Part shown: one piece after another, positions 1 to 7,891 of the stretch
Layout of the letters: every line of letters begins with the position of its first letter
How positions within the stretch are numbered: position 1 is the first letter of the stretch
Source: Mycobacteriaceae bacterium
GTDB taxonomy: Bacteria; Actinomycetota; Actinomycetes; Mycobacteriales; Mycobacteriaceae
NCBI GenBank assembly: GCA_019242135.1
Contig: JAFAWC010000363.1
Coordinates: 1 to 19,164, forward strand
Direction of reading: 5' to 3'
DNA length: 19,164 nucleotides
Translations under genes and position numbers: made by a program
Notes under the pieces: model-generated
Seen by the model: only the letters and a program-made list of their open reading frames with translations
Told to the model about the DNA's origin: nothing
The model's database searches: none

Positions 1-1330
<1,330 letters not shown>

Positions 1331-1347
1331 CCTGCGGCCAGCCTTGA

Positions 1348-1363
1348 TAGTGGGTCAGTTTGA
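1348..1363 (+). repeat. Left arm of 16-bp inverted repeat
   Basis: This arm begins 17 bases after the serC stop and reads TAGTGGGTCAGTTTGA. It is a perfect inverted match to 1825-1840. The bases immediately inside and outside the two arms do not continue the match, so the repeat is sharply bounded. Confidence 0.85.
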
Positions 1364-1389
1364 TCCAGTGGGCCGGCCAGAGCGTCCGG

Positions 1390-1782
1390 CTACGTGATCG
1401 CCTGGTTCAAATCGATCCGAACGTTTTGCGGGTTAGCCGAATCAACCTGTACAGGGACAATTGCGCCGGGCTGCATGCGGGGCATATGCATAACGTCTAC
1501 CCACCGGTCAACTGAGACGTCGTAGGGCGGGTGGAGAGGGATTTCCACCCTCAGTCCAATCCGGAGTGGGTGCTCCGGCCCCTCAACCTTCGCTATTCGC
1601 TCCACTGATAGAACCTGCGCCGTCCCCATCGCTGCGGGACCGCGAAATTTGGGTCTATATCGCTTCCGGGAACTTATGAGGCCGTAAGTCGTGGCGGCGA
1701 TGATGATCACGGCGACGATCCAGAACAGTCGCATTTTCGCCAGGTGCCCAGCAAGTTCCATCAGGCGCTGGACGACTTCCAC
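1390..1782 (-). CDS. Small single-pass membrane protein, function unknown
   Basis: The product has 130 residues from the GTG at 1782. A membrane segment lies near residues 18-36 (LFWIVAVIIIAATTYGLI), followed by a basic stretch (SSRKRYRPK) and a beta-rich soluble domain with MGTAQVLSVERI, a PPYDV segment and a terminal PVQVDSANPQNVRID motif. That last pattern, of the type VPV-VDP-DP-V-ID, recurs in small actinobacterial membrane proteins of unknown function with DUF3592-like domains; this is recognition from memory. In-frame ATGs at 1761 and 1734 could be the true start, the latter leaving almost no tail before the membrane segment. The gene is the only one inside the 16-bp inverted repeats and is less G+C-rich than its neighbours, so it was probably acquired. 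No function is proposed. Confidence 0.65.
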   Translation of the reverse strand: MEVVQRLMELAGHLAKMRLFWIVAVIIIAATTYGLISSRKRYRPKFRGPAAMGTAQVLSVERIAKVEGPEHPLRIGLRVEIPLHPPYDVSVDRWVDVMHMPRMQPGAIVPVQVDSANPQNVRIDLNQAIT

Positions 1783-1824
1783 GGACGCACGTTAGCACCG
1801 ACCTCGCCGCTACCGATCCCAAGT

Positions 1825-1840
1825 TCAAACTGACCCACTA
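1825..1840 (-). repeat. Right arm of 16-bp inverted repeat
   Basis: The sequence TCAAACTGACCCACTA is the exact reverse complement of 1348-1363. It lies 42 bases upstream of the minus-strand GTG at 1782, so it could also overlap that gene's promoter. Confidence 0.85.
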
Positions 1841-2091
1841 CCGGGATTTTGGGCCGGCCCCAACCCGCCCCCTGAGAACTTGCTGACTCTAGCCTCCGGC
1901 TCGGTCGCACAACTATGACTTGCACTGGAGTGCATGCGGGGACGCCGGCAGCCGTCGCGGGTGGTCTTGCGGCTCGATACCGGTGCCGACGGTGGGGCTA
2001 TTGCGGCCAGCGTGTCAGCGCCGGTTTGGGCCGGTGCTGGTCTAGAGTGCGCAGCTAACGGGCTCAGCGCGGCGGCCCGGAGGAGGTCGGC
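1841..2091 (+). promoter_or_regulatory. sepH upstream region with dyad, -10 and strong ribosome binding site
   Basis: This 251-base gap holds no credible gene. Three signals can be seen. A 14-base perfect dyad TGCACT GG AGTGCA lies at 1921-1934 and could be an operator. A TANNNT-type -10 element, TAGAGT, lies at 2043-2048 and would place a start site near 2055. A strong Shine-Dalgarno GGAGGAGG at 2079-2086 fixes the sepH ATG at 2092. The promoter call is inference; the ribosome binding site is clear. Confidence 0.5.
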
Positions 2092-2847
2092 ATGCGGGAA
2101 CTCACAGTGGTCGGCCTCGACGTCGACGGCAAACACGTCATCTGCGAGAGCAGGCAGACCAGAGAAAAGTTTCTGTTGCGCGCGGACGACCGGCTGCGCG
2201 CGGCCGCGCGCGGGGAGGCGGTCCGCCCACGACAGGCCGAGCTCGACATCGAAGTTGTGCTCAGCCCCAAGGAGATCCAGGCCCGCATCCGAGCCGGAGC
2301 GTCGGTCGAGCAGGTCGCCGAATCGGCCGGAGTGGACGTCGCACGGGTCGAGCGGTTCGCCCACCCGGTGCTGCTGGAACGCTCCCGGGCGGCCGAGCTG
2401 GCAACGGCCTCCCACCCGGTGTTGGCTGACGGTCCGTCCGTTCAAAATCTGCTGGAGACCGTCGCAGCCGCGTTGGTCGCGCGAGGCCTCGACTACGACG
2501 CCACGTCATGGGACGCATGGAAGAACGCCGACGGCCGGTGGACCGTGCAGCTGACCTGGCAGGCCGGGTGTTCACAGAACGTCGCACACTTCCGGTTCAC
2601 GCCGGGCGCGCACGGCGGCACCGCCACGGCTCTCGACGATGCCGCAAGCGAGCTGATCGACCCCAACTTCGATCGCCCGCTTCGGCGAGTCGCGCCCGTC
2701 GCACAACTGGACTTCGAGACCGAGCCTGCGCCCGCTGCCCCGCCGCCCGAGGAGCCGGTGGCGCCGGCGCGTGCGCGGCGCCGCAAGCCGTCCGTTCCGG
2801 CGTGGGAGGATGTGCTGCTGGACGTCCGCTCGGGCGGTCGCCGATGA
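2092..2847 (+). CDS. sepH: Septation protein SepH (DUF3071)
   Basis: SepH is an actinobacterial cell-division protein that, in Streptomyces and mycobacteria, binds FtsZ and promotes Z-ring assembly. The 251-residue product has the N-terminal DUF3071 region. Inside it is a helix-turn-helix-like segment (about residues 58-92, LSPKEIQARIRAGASVEQVA onward). A charged Pro/Ala-rich linker follows (210-230), then the conserved C-terminal block RKPSVPAWEDVLLD (231-244), which is typical of the family and near the FtsZ-binding end. It corresponds to Rv0883c, from memory. The ATG has a strong GGAGGAGG eight bases earlier in ideal register. The last codons run into the dispersed repeat at 2842, and the gene is convergent with the small membrane protein at 2896-3171. 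Confidence 0.92.
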   Translation: MRELTVVGLDVDGKHVICESRQTREKFLLRADDRLRAAARGEAVRPRQAELDIEVVLSPKEIQARIRAGASVEQVAESAGVDVARVERFAHPVLLERSRAAELATASHPVLADGPSVQNLLETVAAALVARGLDYDATSWDAWKNADGRWTVQLTWQAGCSQNVAHFRFTPGAHGGTATALDDAASELIDPNFDRPLRRVAPVAQLDFETEPAPAAPPPEEPVAPARARRRKPSVPAWEDVLLDVRSGGRR

Positions 2848-2891
2848 GCGCCTGCGCGAAGAGATAACAGCACCGATGAGGGCGTGAAGAG
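2842..2891 (+). repeat. Dispersed ~32-nt repeat, two units between sepH and next gene
   Basis: Unit one starts CGATGAGCGCCTGCGCGAAG at 2842 and ends ...AGAG at 2863. Unit two starts CGATGAGGGCGTGAAGAG at 2874, exactly 32 bases later, and lacks four bases. The same motif, GATGAGCGC followed by two variable bases and GCGCGAAGAG, occurs in reverse orientation at 5515-5590 with a 33-base period. The first unit contains the sepH stop codon. This looks like a short interspersed mycobacterial repeat. Confidence 0.6.
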
Positions 2892-2895
2892 GTAG

Positions 2896-3171
2896 TCAGT
2901 CGCCGGAAGTCGCGATCGCGAGCAGTGCCAACCATGCGACGACGACTCCGACGGCGCCCCCGAGTACGAACCAACGCAGCACCGGAACGGTGCGCCAGCC
3001 CCACATCGTCGGTGCGAGACCACCCACCGCGATGATGTTCAGGCCCACCGCCAGCAGCGGATGTACCCGCGACACGCCAAGGCTCAGCACGACGATCGCC
3101 GCACCGGTCACGGCTGCGACAAACCCCGCGACGGTGAGTCCGGTCCCCCACGGCGTGCTGTCGTCGGTCAC
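2896..3171 (-). CDS. Small three-pass membrane protein (Rv0882-like)
   Basis: The 91-residue product consists almost wholly of three hydrophobic helices (about residues 12-33, 37-58 and 64-88) with short loops, including HPLLAVGLNIIAVGGLAPTM. From memory it matches the small protein next to the TrmH gene in mycobacteria (Rv0882; possibly the DUF2537 family). No activity is known or proposed. The start is GTG at 3171, which overlaps the upstream TrmH stop in a GTGA arrangement (3168-3171). The two genes are therefore almost certainly co-transcribed and translationally coupled. It is convergent with sepH, with only the dispersed repeat between them. Confidence 0.8.
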   Translation of the reverse strand: MTDDSTPWGTGLTVAGFVAAVTGAAIVVLSLGVSRVHPLLAVGLNIIAVGGLAPTMWGWRTVPVLRWFVLGGAVGVVVAWLALLAIATSGD

Positions 3172-3983
3172 CGGGCGAGCCTAACCAGTTCATAGAACGC
3201 CAGTGCCGCCGCCGTCGCGACGTTGAGCGAGTCGGTACCCCGCGACATCGGAATCCGAACTCTGATATCGCTGGCCCGCATGGCTTTCTCGGTCAGTCCG
3301 GGGCCTTCGGCTCCGACGAGCATCGCGACCTTGTCGGCACTCCCCCTCGCCAGCGCATCGGCGAGCGTTTCCGCGCGGGGATCGGGGGTCATCGCGACAA
3401 TACGAAACCCGTTGTCTCGGAGGAGGTGAAGGTCGCCCGGCCAGACGTCGGCTCGCGCGTAAGGCACCAGCAGCGCGTGTCCCATCGACACCCGCACCGC
3501 GCGACGATAGAGCGGATCGGCACACCCCGGGCCGAAAACCACCGCGTCGACGCCCAACCCCGCTGCGTTGCGGAAGATCGACCCGAGATTCTCGTGATCG
3601 TTGACGCCTTCCAGCACAACCACCCTGCGGGCATCCTCGATCACTTCACCGACCGACGACATCGGCGGACGCCGTGCTGCGGCCAGCACGCCGCGATTGA
3701 GATGGAAGCCGACCACCCGTGCCATCACGTCGGGATCCACGCGGTAATAAGGGATGTCGACGTCGGTCAGATCGTCACGAAGCTCGCCCAGCCGCCGGTC
3801 GTTTCCCATCACGGCAAAAGGGGTGAATCGCGACGCAAGCATGCGCTGGACGACGAGTACGCCCTCCCCGATCACCAGCGCGCGGCCGCTGGGCAGGTCC
3901 GGTCTGCGATCGACACTGTTGAGATCACGGAAGTCGTCAAGACGTGCGTCACCGGGGTCGGCGACGTCGACCACGTGAGACAC
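3168..3983 (-). CDS. TrmH/SpoU-family RNA 2'-O-methyltransferase
   Basis: This SPOUT-class enzyme is expected to transfer a methyl group from S-adenosylmethionine to a ribose 2'-hydroxyl in rRNA or tRNA. The substrate cannot be read from sequence. The 271-residue product has an N-terminal substrate-binding part. The three knotted-fold motifs follow: NDHENLGSIFRNA (residues 128-140, with the conserved Asn and Arg), VGAEGPGL (223-230) and IPMSRGTDSLNVATAAALAF (244-263). It corresponds to Rv0881, from memory. The GTG start at 3983 is preceded six bases upstream by TAAGGT (minus strand, 3995-3990), which suggests a leaderless transcript. Its stop overlaps the start of the downstream membrane protein gene. 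Confidence 0.9.
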   Translation of the reverse strand: MSHVVDVADPGDARLDDFRDLNSVDRRPDLPSGRALVIGEGVLVVQRMLASRFTPFAVMGNDRRLGELRDDLTDVDIPYYRVDPDVMARVVGFHLNRGVLAAARRPPMSSVGEVIEDARRVVVLEGVNDHENLGSIFRNAAGLGVDAVVFGPGCADPLYRRAVRVSMGHALLVPYARADVWPGDLHLLRDNGFRIVAMTPDPRAETLADALARGSADKVAMLVGAEGPGLTEKAMRASDIRVRIPMSRGTDSLNVATAAALAFYELVRLAR

Positions 3984-4038
3984 GGGCGAACCTTACGTTG
4001 CACCTCAGGCGGCCGGTGCATCGGCTACGTTGGTCTCG
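3984..4038. promoter_or_regulatory. Compact divergent promoter, both transcripts probably leaderless
   Basis: Only 55 bases separate the GTG of the TrmH gene from the ATG of the DUF2530 gene. On the minus strand TAAGGT (3995-3990) ends six bases before the GTG. On the plus strand TACGTT (4026-4031) ends seven bases before the ATG at 4039. Both fit the mycobacterial TANNNT -10 element, and neither gene has a clear Shine-Dalgarno. Start sites at the initiation codons are inferred. Confidence 0.5.
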
Positions 4039-4302
4039 ATGCCCAACGAGCCGGCCGAGGAGCACGGGGTGCAGCCCCCGCCGCTGCCTGACGTTCTGCT
4101 CGATCCGCCGCCCGTGATCGTCGTCTGCACGCTGGCCTGGATCGCTGCGGCGGTGCTTGCGTTCACCGTGCCGGCATTGCAGAACTGGCGACCGGTGACC
4201 GTTGCGGGCCTCGGCCTCGCGGTATTCGGCACGTCGGTGTTCTTGTGGCAACGCCATGCCGCCCGCCGCGGCGCGCGAGGCGCGCAGACGGGTTTGCGCT
4301 GA
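4039..4302 (+). CDS. DUF2530 membrane protein (Rv0879c-like)
   Basis: The 87-residue product begins with a Pro-rich cytosolic tail containing QPPPLPDVLLDPPP, the usual lead-in of DUF2530 proteins. Two membrane helices follow, separated by QNWRPVT: VIVVCTLAWIAAAVLAFTVP and VAGLGLAVFGTSVFLW. The protein ends in an Arg-rich tail. The family is confined to actinobacteria and has no known function. A TTG nine bases upstream (4030) is in frame, but the ATG at 4039 was preferred because it sits seven bases after a TACGTT -10 element. It is followed 33 bases later by the SRPBCC gene, probably in the same unit. Confidence 0.8.
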   Translation: MPNEPAEEHGVQPPPLPDVLLDPPPVIVVCTLAWIAAAVLAFTVPALQNWRPVTVAGLGLAVFGTSVFLWQRHAARRGARGAQTGLR

Positions 4303-4335
4303 ACCAATTCGAACAGGAGTCGTCAGGAGTCGCTA

Positions 4336-4791
4336 ATGGCCGCACCGCTTTTACAAGCACACATCGACATCGATGCGCCCGCCGACAAGGTTTGGGAACT
4401 GATCACCGATCTGCGCCGCATGCCCGAGTGGAGCCCGCAGTGCCGGATGATGAAGGCTCTTGGCCCGCTGCAGCCAGGCACCCGCACGCTGAACCTGAAC
4501 CGACGCAGGAGATTGTTCTGGCCGACCACCAGCACGATTACCGAACTGGTTCCCCAACGCAAGTTCGCCTTCCGAATCAACGCCAACAACACGGTGTGGA
4601 GCTACGAGTTGGAGCCGACCACGACGGGCACCCGCGTCATCGAGTCGCGGCACGCCGAGAACGGCGTCAAACCGATGTCCGCGCTCGGCGTCAAACTACT
4701 GATGGGCGGGGTGCCCAGCTTCGACCGGGAATTGGTCGACGGCATGAACACGTCACTGGCCCGCATCAAGGCCGTGGCCGAAAACACCTAA
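4336..4791 (+). CDS. SRPBCC (START-like) family protein
   Basis: The 151-residue product has the SRPBCC/polyketide-cyclase-like fold signature. It opens with LLQAHIDIDAPADKVWELIT (residues 5-24), followed by the MPEWSPQC helix-to-strand turn. A YELEPTTTGTRVIESRHAEN strand pair lies in the middle, and a long C-terminal helix ends NTSLARIKAVAEN. Such proteins have a deep pocket for hydrophobic ligands; some mycobacterial members (Rv0854/0856/0857) look similar, from memory. Ligand and role are unknown. The ATG is preceded by CAGGAG within a short duplication (AGGAGTCG twice, at 4316-4333). The last codon overlaps the convergent DUF3027 stop by four bases (4788-4791). Confidence 0.82.
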   Translation: MAAPLLQAHIDIDAPADKVWELITDLRRMPEWSPQCRMMKALGPLQPGTRTLNLNRRRRLFWPTTSTITELVPQRKFAFRINANNTVWSYELEPTTTGTRVIESRHAENGVKPMSALGVKLLMGGVPSFDRELVDGMNTSLARIKAVAENT

Positions 4792-5618
4792 TTCTGTTGC
4801 GAATCAACAAGTTCGAGCACGCCGTCGTCGTACGCTTCGAAGCGCGGTGACCCGGTGCCGGTCGGCGCAGAGGTGTCGGAGTGCGCCCCGCAGCCGTACT
4901 CCGCATCGACGACGTGGCCGTCGGCAGAAACCTCATTCGCGCAGACCCCGAACATGCGGCCAAGCGACCCGGCGAGCGGGAGGTAATACGCGCAGTCGCG
5001 GCAGACCCGCCGGGTGGACCGGGCCATCGGCGATTTCGGCCCGTACTCGCTGTCGTGCCAGCGCTGGGCAGCATCGGCACGGCCCACCTCGCTGAGCACC
5101 CGGGGCCGGCCAAGTCCCAGCTCCACCGTGGTGTCATCGATCGCCGGGTCGCCCGTGGCCACGTAGCCGGGAACCAGGCGCGGATCGTCGTGCGGGGCCG
5201 CAAGAAGATCGCCGGGCCCGAGATCGCCAGGCCGGATCCGGTGCTGCCACGGCACCCACTGTGGCGCCAGCAGTGCCGTCGGTCCGGGCACCAGGACAAC
5301 CTCGCTCACGGTGGCGTGGTCTGCACCAGGATGCGCGGCCATGACGACGGCCCACTGCCAGCCGCGGTAGCCGGGCAGGACAGCAAGAAAACGGTGGGTG
5401 GCGGCGTTGGCGTCGTCGTAGCTGACACCGATGTATTCGCCCACGGTCTCGCCGCTGTATTCGACGATCGCTGCGCGGGCCTCATCGACCGCGTCGCCCA
5501 GCAGGCGAGTTATGCGCTCATCGGGGGTTGTCTGCTCTTCGCGCGAGCGCTCATCGGGCGTTGTCTGCTCTTCGCGCGAGCGCTCATCGCCGTCCATGGG
5601 CGCACCGATCTCCTCCAT
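4788..5618 (-). CDS. DUF3027 protein (Rv0877-like)
   Basis: The 276-residue product carries the DUF3027 region: RLLGDAVDEARAAIVEYSGE (residues 38-57), the Trp-rich core YRGWQWAVVMA (84-94), VPWQHRIRPGDLGPGDLL (122-139), and four cysteines in CRDC (206, 209), C226 and C243 that could bind a metal. The family is actinobacterial and has no established function. The ATG at 5618 is preceded by GGTGGG; a second in-frame ATG at 5597 has GGAGGAG upstream and is also possible. Between the start and the conserved domain lie two copies of an 11-residue repeat (DERSREEQTTP, residues 11-32), encoded by the 33-base DNA repeat. The longer open frame back to 6266 is the shadow of the divergent membrane-protein gene. 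Confidence 0.85.
   Translation of the reverse strand: MEEIGAPMDGDERSREEQTTPDERSREEQTTPDERITRLLGDAVDEARAAIVEYSGETVGEYIGVSYDDANAATHRFLAVLPGYRGWQWAVVMAAHPGADHATVSEVVLVPGPTALLAPQWVPWQHRIRPGDLGPGDLLAAPHDDPRLVPGYVATGDPAIDDTTVELGLGRPRVLSEVGRADAAQRWHDSEYGPKSPMARSTRRVCRDCAYYLPLAGSLGRMFGVCANEVSADGHVVDAEYGCGAHSDTSAPTGTGSPRFEAYDDGVLELVDSQQN
5515..5590 (-). repeat. 33-nt tandem repeat (2.3 copies) inside DUF3027 gene
   Basis: Units lie at 5515-5547 and 5548-5580, differing at one base, and a third partial unit lies at 5581-5590. On the coding strand each contains GATGAGCGC, two bases, then GCGCGAAGAG. The 33-base period keeps the frame and adds 11 residues per unit. The motif matches the one just after sepH (2842-2891) at 19 of 21 positions in its core. 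This points to a dispersed repeat rather than a simple replication-slippage product. Confidence 0.75.
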
Positions 5619-5708
5619 CCCACCATCAATAGTGCCCGACGCGCCGCGCCGCAGCCACATCGACCAGCTACGCAACCGCAGCGGCGCCGATGGTGGACAA
5701 TCGACATT
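5619..5708. promoter_or_regulatory. Divergent promoter region, DUF3027 / MFS
   Basis: Ninety bases separate the two divergent start codons. On the plus strand GACAAT (5696-5701) ends seven bases before the GTG at 5709, which fits a leaderless MFS transcript. On the minus strand CACTATTGATGGTGGG precedes the ATG at 5618 and contains a weak TATTGA -10 candidate. All of this is inference from spacing. Confidence 0.35.
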
Positions 5709-7406
5709 GTGAGCGGACCGCGGCGCAACGGCCCCAGCGGTGGTCCTGGCGGCCATGGCCCGTACTTCCCGCCGCGTCCGGCGCCGAGTAATCATGACGA
5801 ACACCCGGGAATGGTGAACTACCCCTCCGACGGTGTCCCGCAGCGCAGCCCGCGCCGATCGTCGATGCCCAGTGCGAACCGGTACCTGCCGCCGTTGGAC
5901 ACCCCACCCGCGCCCGGCTACGTGCCACCTCGACGCGACTCCCGACCGCCCGAAGGCCCGAAGGTGACGGTGACGCGGGCGGCAGCGATGCGCAGCCGGG
6001 AGATGGGCGTCCGGATGTACGGCCTGTTCCGCCGCGCCGCGACCGCGGACGGCGCAGACCGGTCGGGACTGACCGCACTGACGTATCCGGTGATGGCCAA
6101 CTTCGCGGTGGACGCGGCGATGGCGGTTGCGTTGGCCAACACGCTGTTCTTCGCAGCCGCGTCCGCCGAGAGCAAAAGCAAGGTGGCACTTTATCTGCTG
6201 ATCACCATTGCGCCGTTCGCCGTCATCGCGCCGCTGATCGGTCCGGCGCTGGACCGGCTGCAGCACGGGCGGAGAGTCGCGTTGGCGACATCATTCGCCT
6301 TGCGCACGGCGCTGGCCATCCTGCTGATCGCCAACTACGACGGCACCACAGGCAGCTTTCCGCCGTGGGCGCTGTATCCGTGTGCACTGTTGATGATGGT
6401 GCTGTCGAAGTCGTTTTCCGTACTGCGAAGCGCGGTCACGCCCCGGGTGATGCCGCCCACCATCGATCTGGTGAGGGTGAACTCCCGACTGACCGTTTTC
6501 GGGCTGATCGGCGGCACGATCGTCGGCGGTGGCGTCGCGGCCGCTGTCGAATATGTGTTCACCAGGCTCTTCCACCTTCCCGGCGCGTTGTTCGTGATCG
6601 TCGTGGTGACGATCGTCGGCGCATACCTGTCGATGAAAATCCCGCGCTGGGTGGAGGTCACCGAGGGCGAGGTACCAGCGACGCTGACCTATCACGGAAG
6701 AAGCGCTCCGCTGCGTCGAGATCCGCACCACGATACGGGTTCTCGCGCAACAAAGCCGGGTCGGCCCCGACAACCGTTGGGCCGCAACATTATCACGTCG
6801 CTGTGGGGCAATGTCACTATCAAGATCATGGTCGGTTTCTTGTTCCTGTATCCGGCTTTCGTCGCAAAGCAGACCGGCGAGGACGGGCTGCATCAGGTCG
6901 CGATTCTGGGTGTGATCGGCACAGCGGCGGCGGTCGGCAACTTCGCAGGCAACGCGCTCAGCGCACGATTGAAGCTCGGGCGCCCGTCGATGCTCGTGGT
7001 GCGCTGCGCGATCATGGTCACCGTCGCGGCCCTTGCCGCGGCGTTCTTCGGTGACCTCGTCGTCATGGCGATCGCAACGTTGATCACGTCGGGCTGTTCC
7101 GCGGTGGGCAAGGCGTCGCTGGACGCCTGCCTGCAAGACGATCTGCCGGAAGCCTCGCGGGCGTCGGCGTTCGGGCGGTCGGAGTCACTGCTACAGCTCG
7201 GATGGGTAGCCGGCGGCGCGACCGGCGTGCTGGTGTACACGGATTTGCGAGTGGGGTTCACCGCGATCTCGTCGTTTTTGATCCTCGGACTGGCGCAAAC
7301 CATCGTGAGCTATCGCGGCGACTCGTTGATTCCGGGCTTCGGCGGCAACCGACCGGTGGTCGCCGAGCAGGAGGGCCGACAACCCGACGGGGCGATGGTG
7401 AATTGA
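5709..7406 (+). CDS. MFS-type multi-pass membrane protein (Rv0876c-like)
   Basis: The 565-residue product starts with a cytosolic tail of about 115 residues rich in Pro, Gly and Arg. It is followed by about twelve hydrophobic segments with MFS-like layout. These include MANFAVDAAMAVALANTLFF, IAPFAVIAPLIGPALDRLQHGRR (the typical short basic loop after helix 2), a central hydrophilic loop near RSAPLRRDPHHDTGSRATKP, and a second half with ILGVIGTAAAVGNFAGNALS. No substrate can be read. GTG at 5709 was chosen because the Pro-rich tail begins there and a GACAAT element ends seven bases before it; an in-frame ATG at 5811 is the alternative. The frame open upstream to 4881 is antisense to DUF3027. 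The stop overlaps the DUF2771 start (TTGA, 7403-7406), so the two are one operon. Confidence 0.85.
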   Translation: MSGPRRNGPSGGPGGHGPYFPPRPAPSNHDEHPGMVNYPSDGVPQRSPRRSSMPSANRYLPPLDTPPAPGYVPPRRDSRPPEGPKVTVTRAAAMRSREMGVRMYGLFRRAATADGADRSGLTALTYPVMANFAVDAAMAVALANTLFFAAASAESKSKVALYLLITIAPFAVIAPLIGPALDRLQHGRRVALATSFALRTALAILLIANYDGTTGSFPPWALYPCALLMMVLSKSFSVLRSAVTPRVMPPTIDLVRVNSRLTVFGLIGGTIVGGGVAAAVEYVFTRLFHLPGALFVIVVVTIVGAYLSMKIPRWVEVTEGEVPATLTYHGRSAPLRRDPHHDTGSRATKPGRPRQPLGRNIITSLWGNVTIKIMVGFLFLYPAFVAKQTGEDGLHQVAILGVIGTAAAVGNFAGNALSARLKLGRPSMLVVRCAIMVTVAALAAAFFGDLVVMAIATLITSGCSAVGKASLDACLQDDLPEASRASAFGRSESLLQLGWVAGGATGVLVYTDLRVGFTAISSFLILGLAQTIVSYRGDSLIPGFGGNRPVVAEQEGRQPDGAMVN

Positions 7407-7891
7407 GCCGCCTCGTCGCCGCGCTGGCGGGGGTCGTCGTCGTGTTCTGTGGTGTTGTCGCGCTGGGTGTTTGGCTGCTGGTGCGGCACCAGCCCGCGCA
7501 GCGACCAGTGATCAGCGCGTATTCGCGCGGTCAGCTGGTGCGGGTCGGCCCCTACCGGTACTGCAACGTGGTGAACCTCAACGACTGCCAGAACGACCAG
7601 GCCGAAGGTGAGCTGAGGGTTGACGTGCGCGACCCGGTGCAGCTTTCGGTGCCGGCCGCGATCAGCCGTGCGCCATGGCTACTGCGGTCGTTCTACGACG
7701 ATCCCCGCGACACGACGCTGGACGTGTCCCGTCCCAACACCAAGCTCGCCGCCACGATCCCAACCGTGGGCTCACACGGCGGCCGACTAAACCGGGTCGT
7801 GGTGCAACTGCTGACCCTCGTTGCCGACGAGAAGGGGGACCTGTTTCCCGTGCCGCACGCCGAATGGTCGGTGCGGACCATGTGGGCCTAG
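7403..7891 (+). CDS. DUF2771 membrane-anchored exported protein (Rv0875c-like)
   Basis: The 162-residue product has a single N-terminal hydrophobic helix (residues 4-28) and then an extracytoplasmic domain. That domain contains VGPYRYCNVVNLNDCQ, with Cys54 and Cys62 probably forming a disulfide, followed by LSVPAAISRAPWLL and a C-terminal HAEWSVRT block. This matches DUF2771, an actinobacterial family of unknown function. The start is a TTG at 7403 that overlaps the MFS stop as TTGA; no ATG or GTG in frame gives a better fit, and the signal-anchor begins immediately after it. Coupling suggests the two proteins work together at the membrane. The stop overlaps the convergent stop of the next gene in the palindrome CTAG (7888-7891). 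Confidence 0.82.
   Translation: MSRLVAALAGVVVVFCGVVALGVWLLVRHQPAQRPVISAYSRGQLVRVGPYRYCNVVNLNDCQNDQAEGELRVDVRDPVQLSVPAAISRAPWLLRSFYDDPRDTTLDVSRPNTKLAATIPTVGSHGGRLNRVVVQLLTLVADEKGDLFPVPHAEWSVRTMWA

Larger units (their letters stand above)
1348..1840. mobile_element. 493-bp segment bounded by perfect 16-bp inverted repeats
   Basis: TAGTGGGTCAGTTTGA at 1348-1363 recurs as its exact reverse complement at 1825-1840. The enclosed DNA is about 58% G+C over 1381-1740 (hand count), visibly lower than its neighbours, and holds a single small minus-strand membrane-protein gene and no transposase. It sits between serC and sepH, which are adjacent in M. tuberculosis as I recall. These points fit a non-autonomous, MITE-like mobile segment with a passenger gene. 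I see no target-site duplication (flanks CCTTGA and CCGGGA). The GTGGGTCAGTTT core reminds me of some IS21-group ends, but this is from memory. An alternative is two copies of a regulatory or repeat motif that happen to face each other. Confidence 0.5.

Noticed and set aside
1348..1840. Complete insertion sequence
   Set aside because: No transposase or DDE/DEDD-like frame is present and no target duplication is visible; only a non-autonomous element can be argued.
5515..5590. CRISPR array
   Set aside because: The units abut with no spacers, only 2.3 copies exist, and they are translated within a conserved gene; no cas genes are near.
4881..5708. Extension of the MFS frame upstream to 4881
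   Set aside because: It lies opposite DUF3027 coding sequence and has no membrane-protein character; the Pro-rich tail starts at the GTG at 5709.
5619..6266. N-terminal extension of the DUF3027 reading frame to 6266
   Set aside because: It is antisense to the clearly real MFS gene, is Arg/Gln/His-rich as expected of a shadow frame, and the conserved domain begins after 5500.
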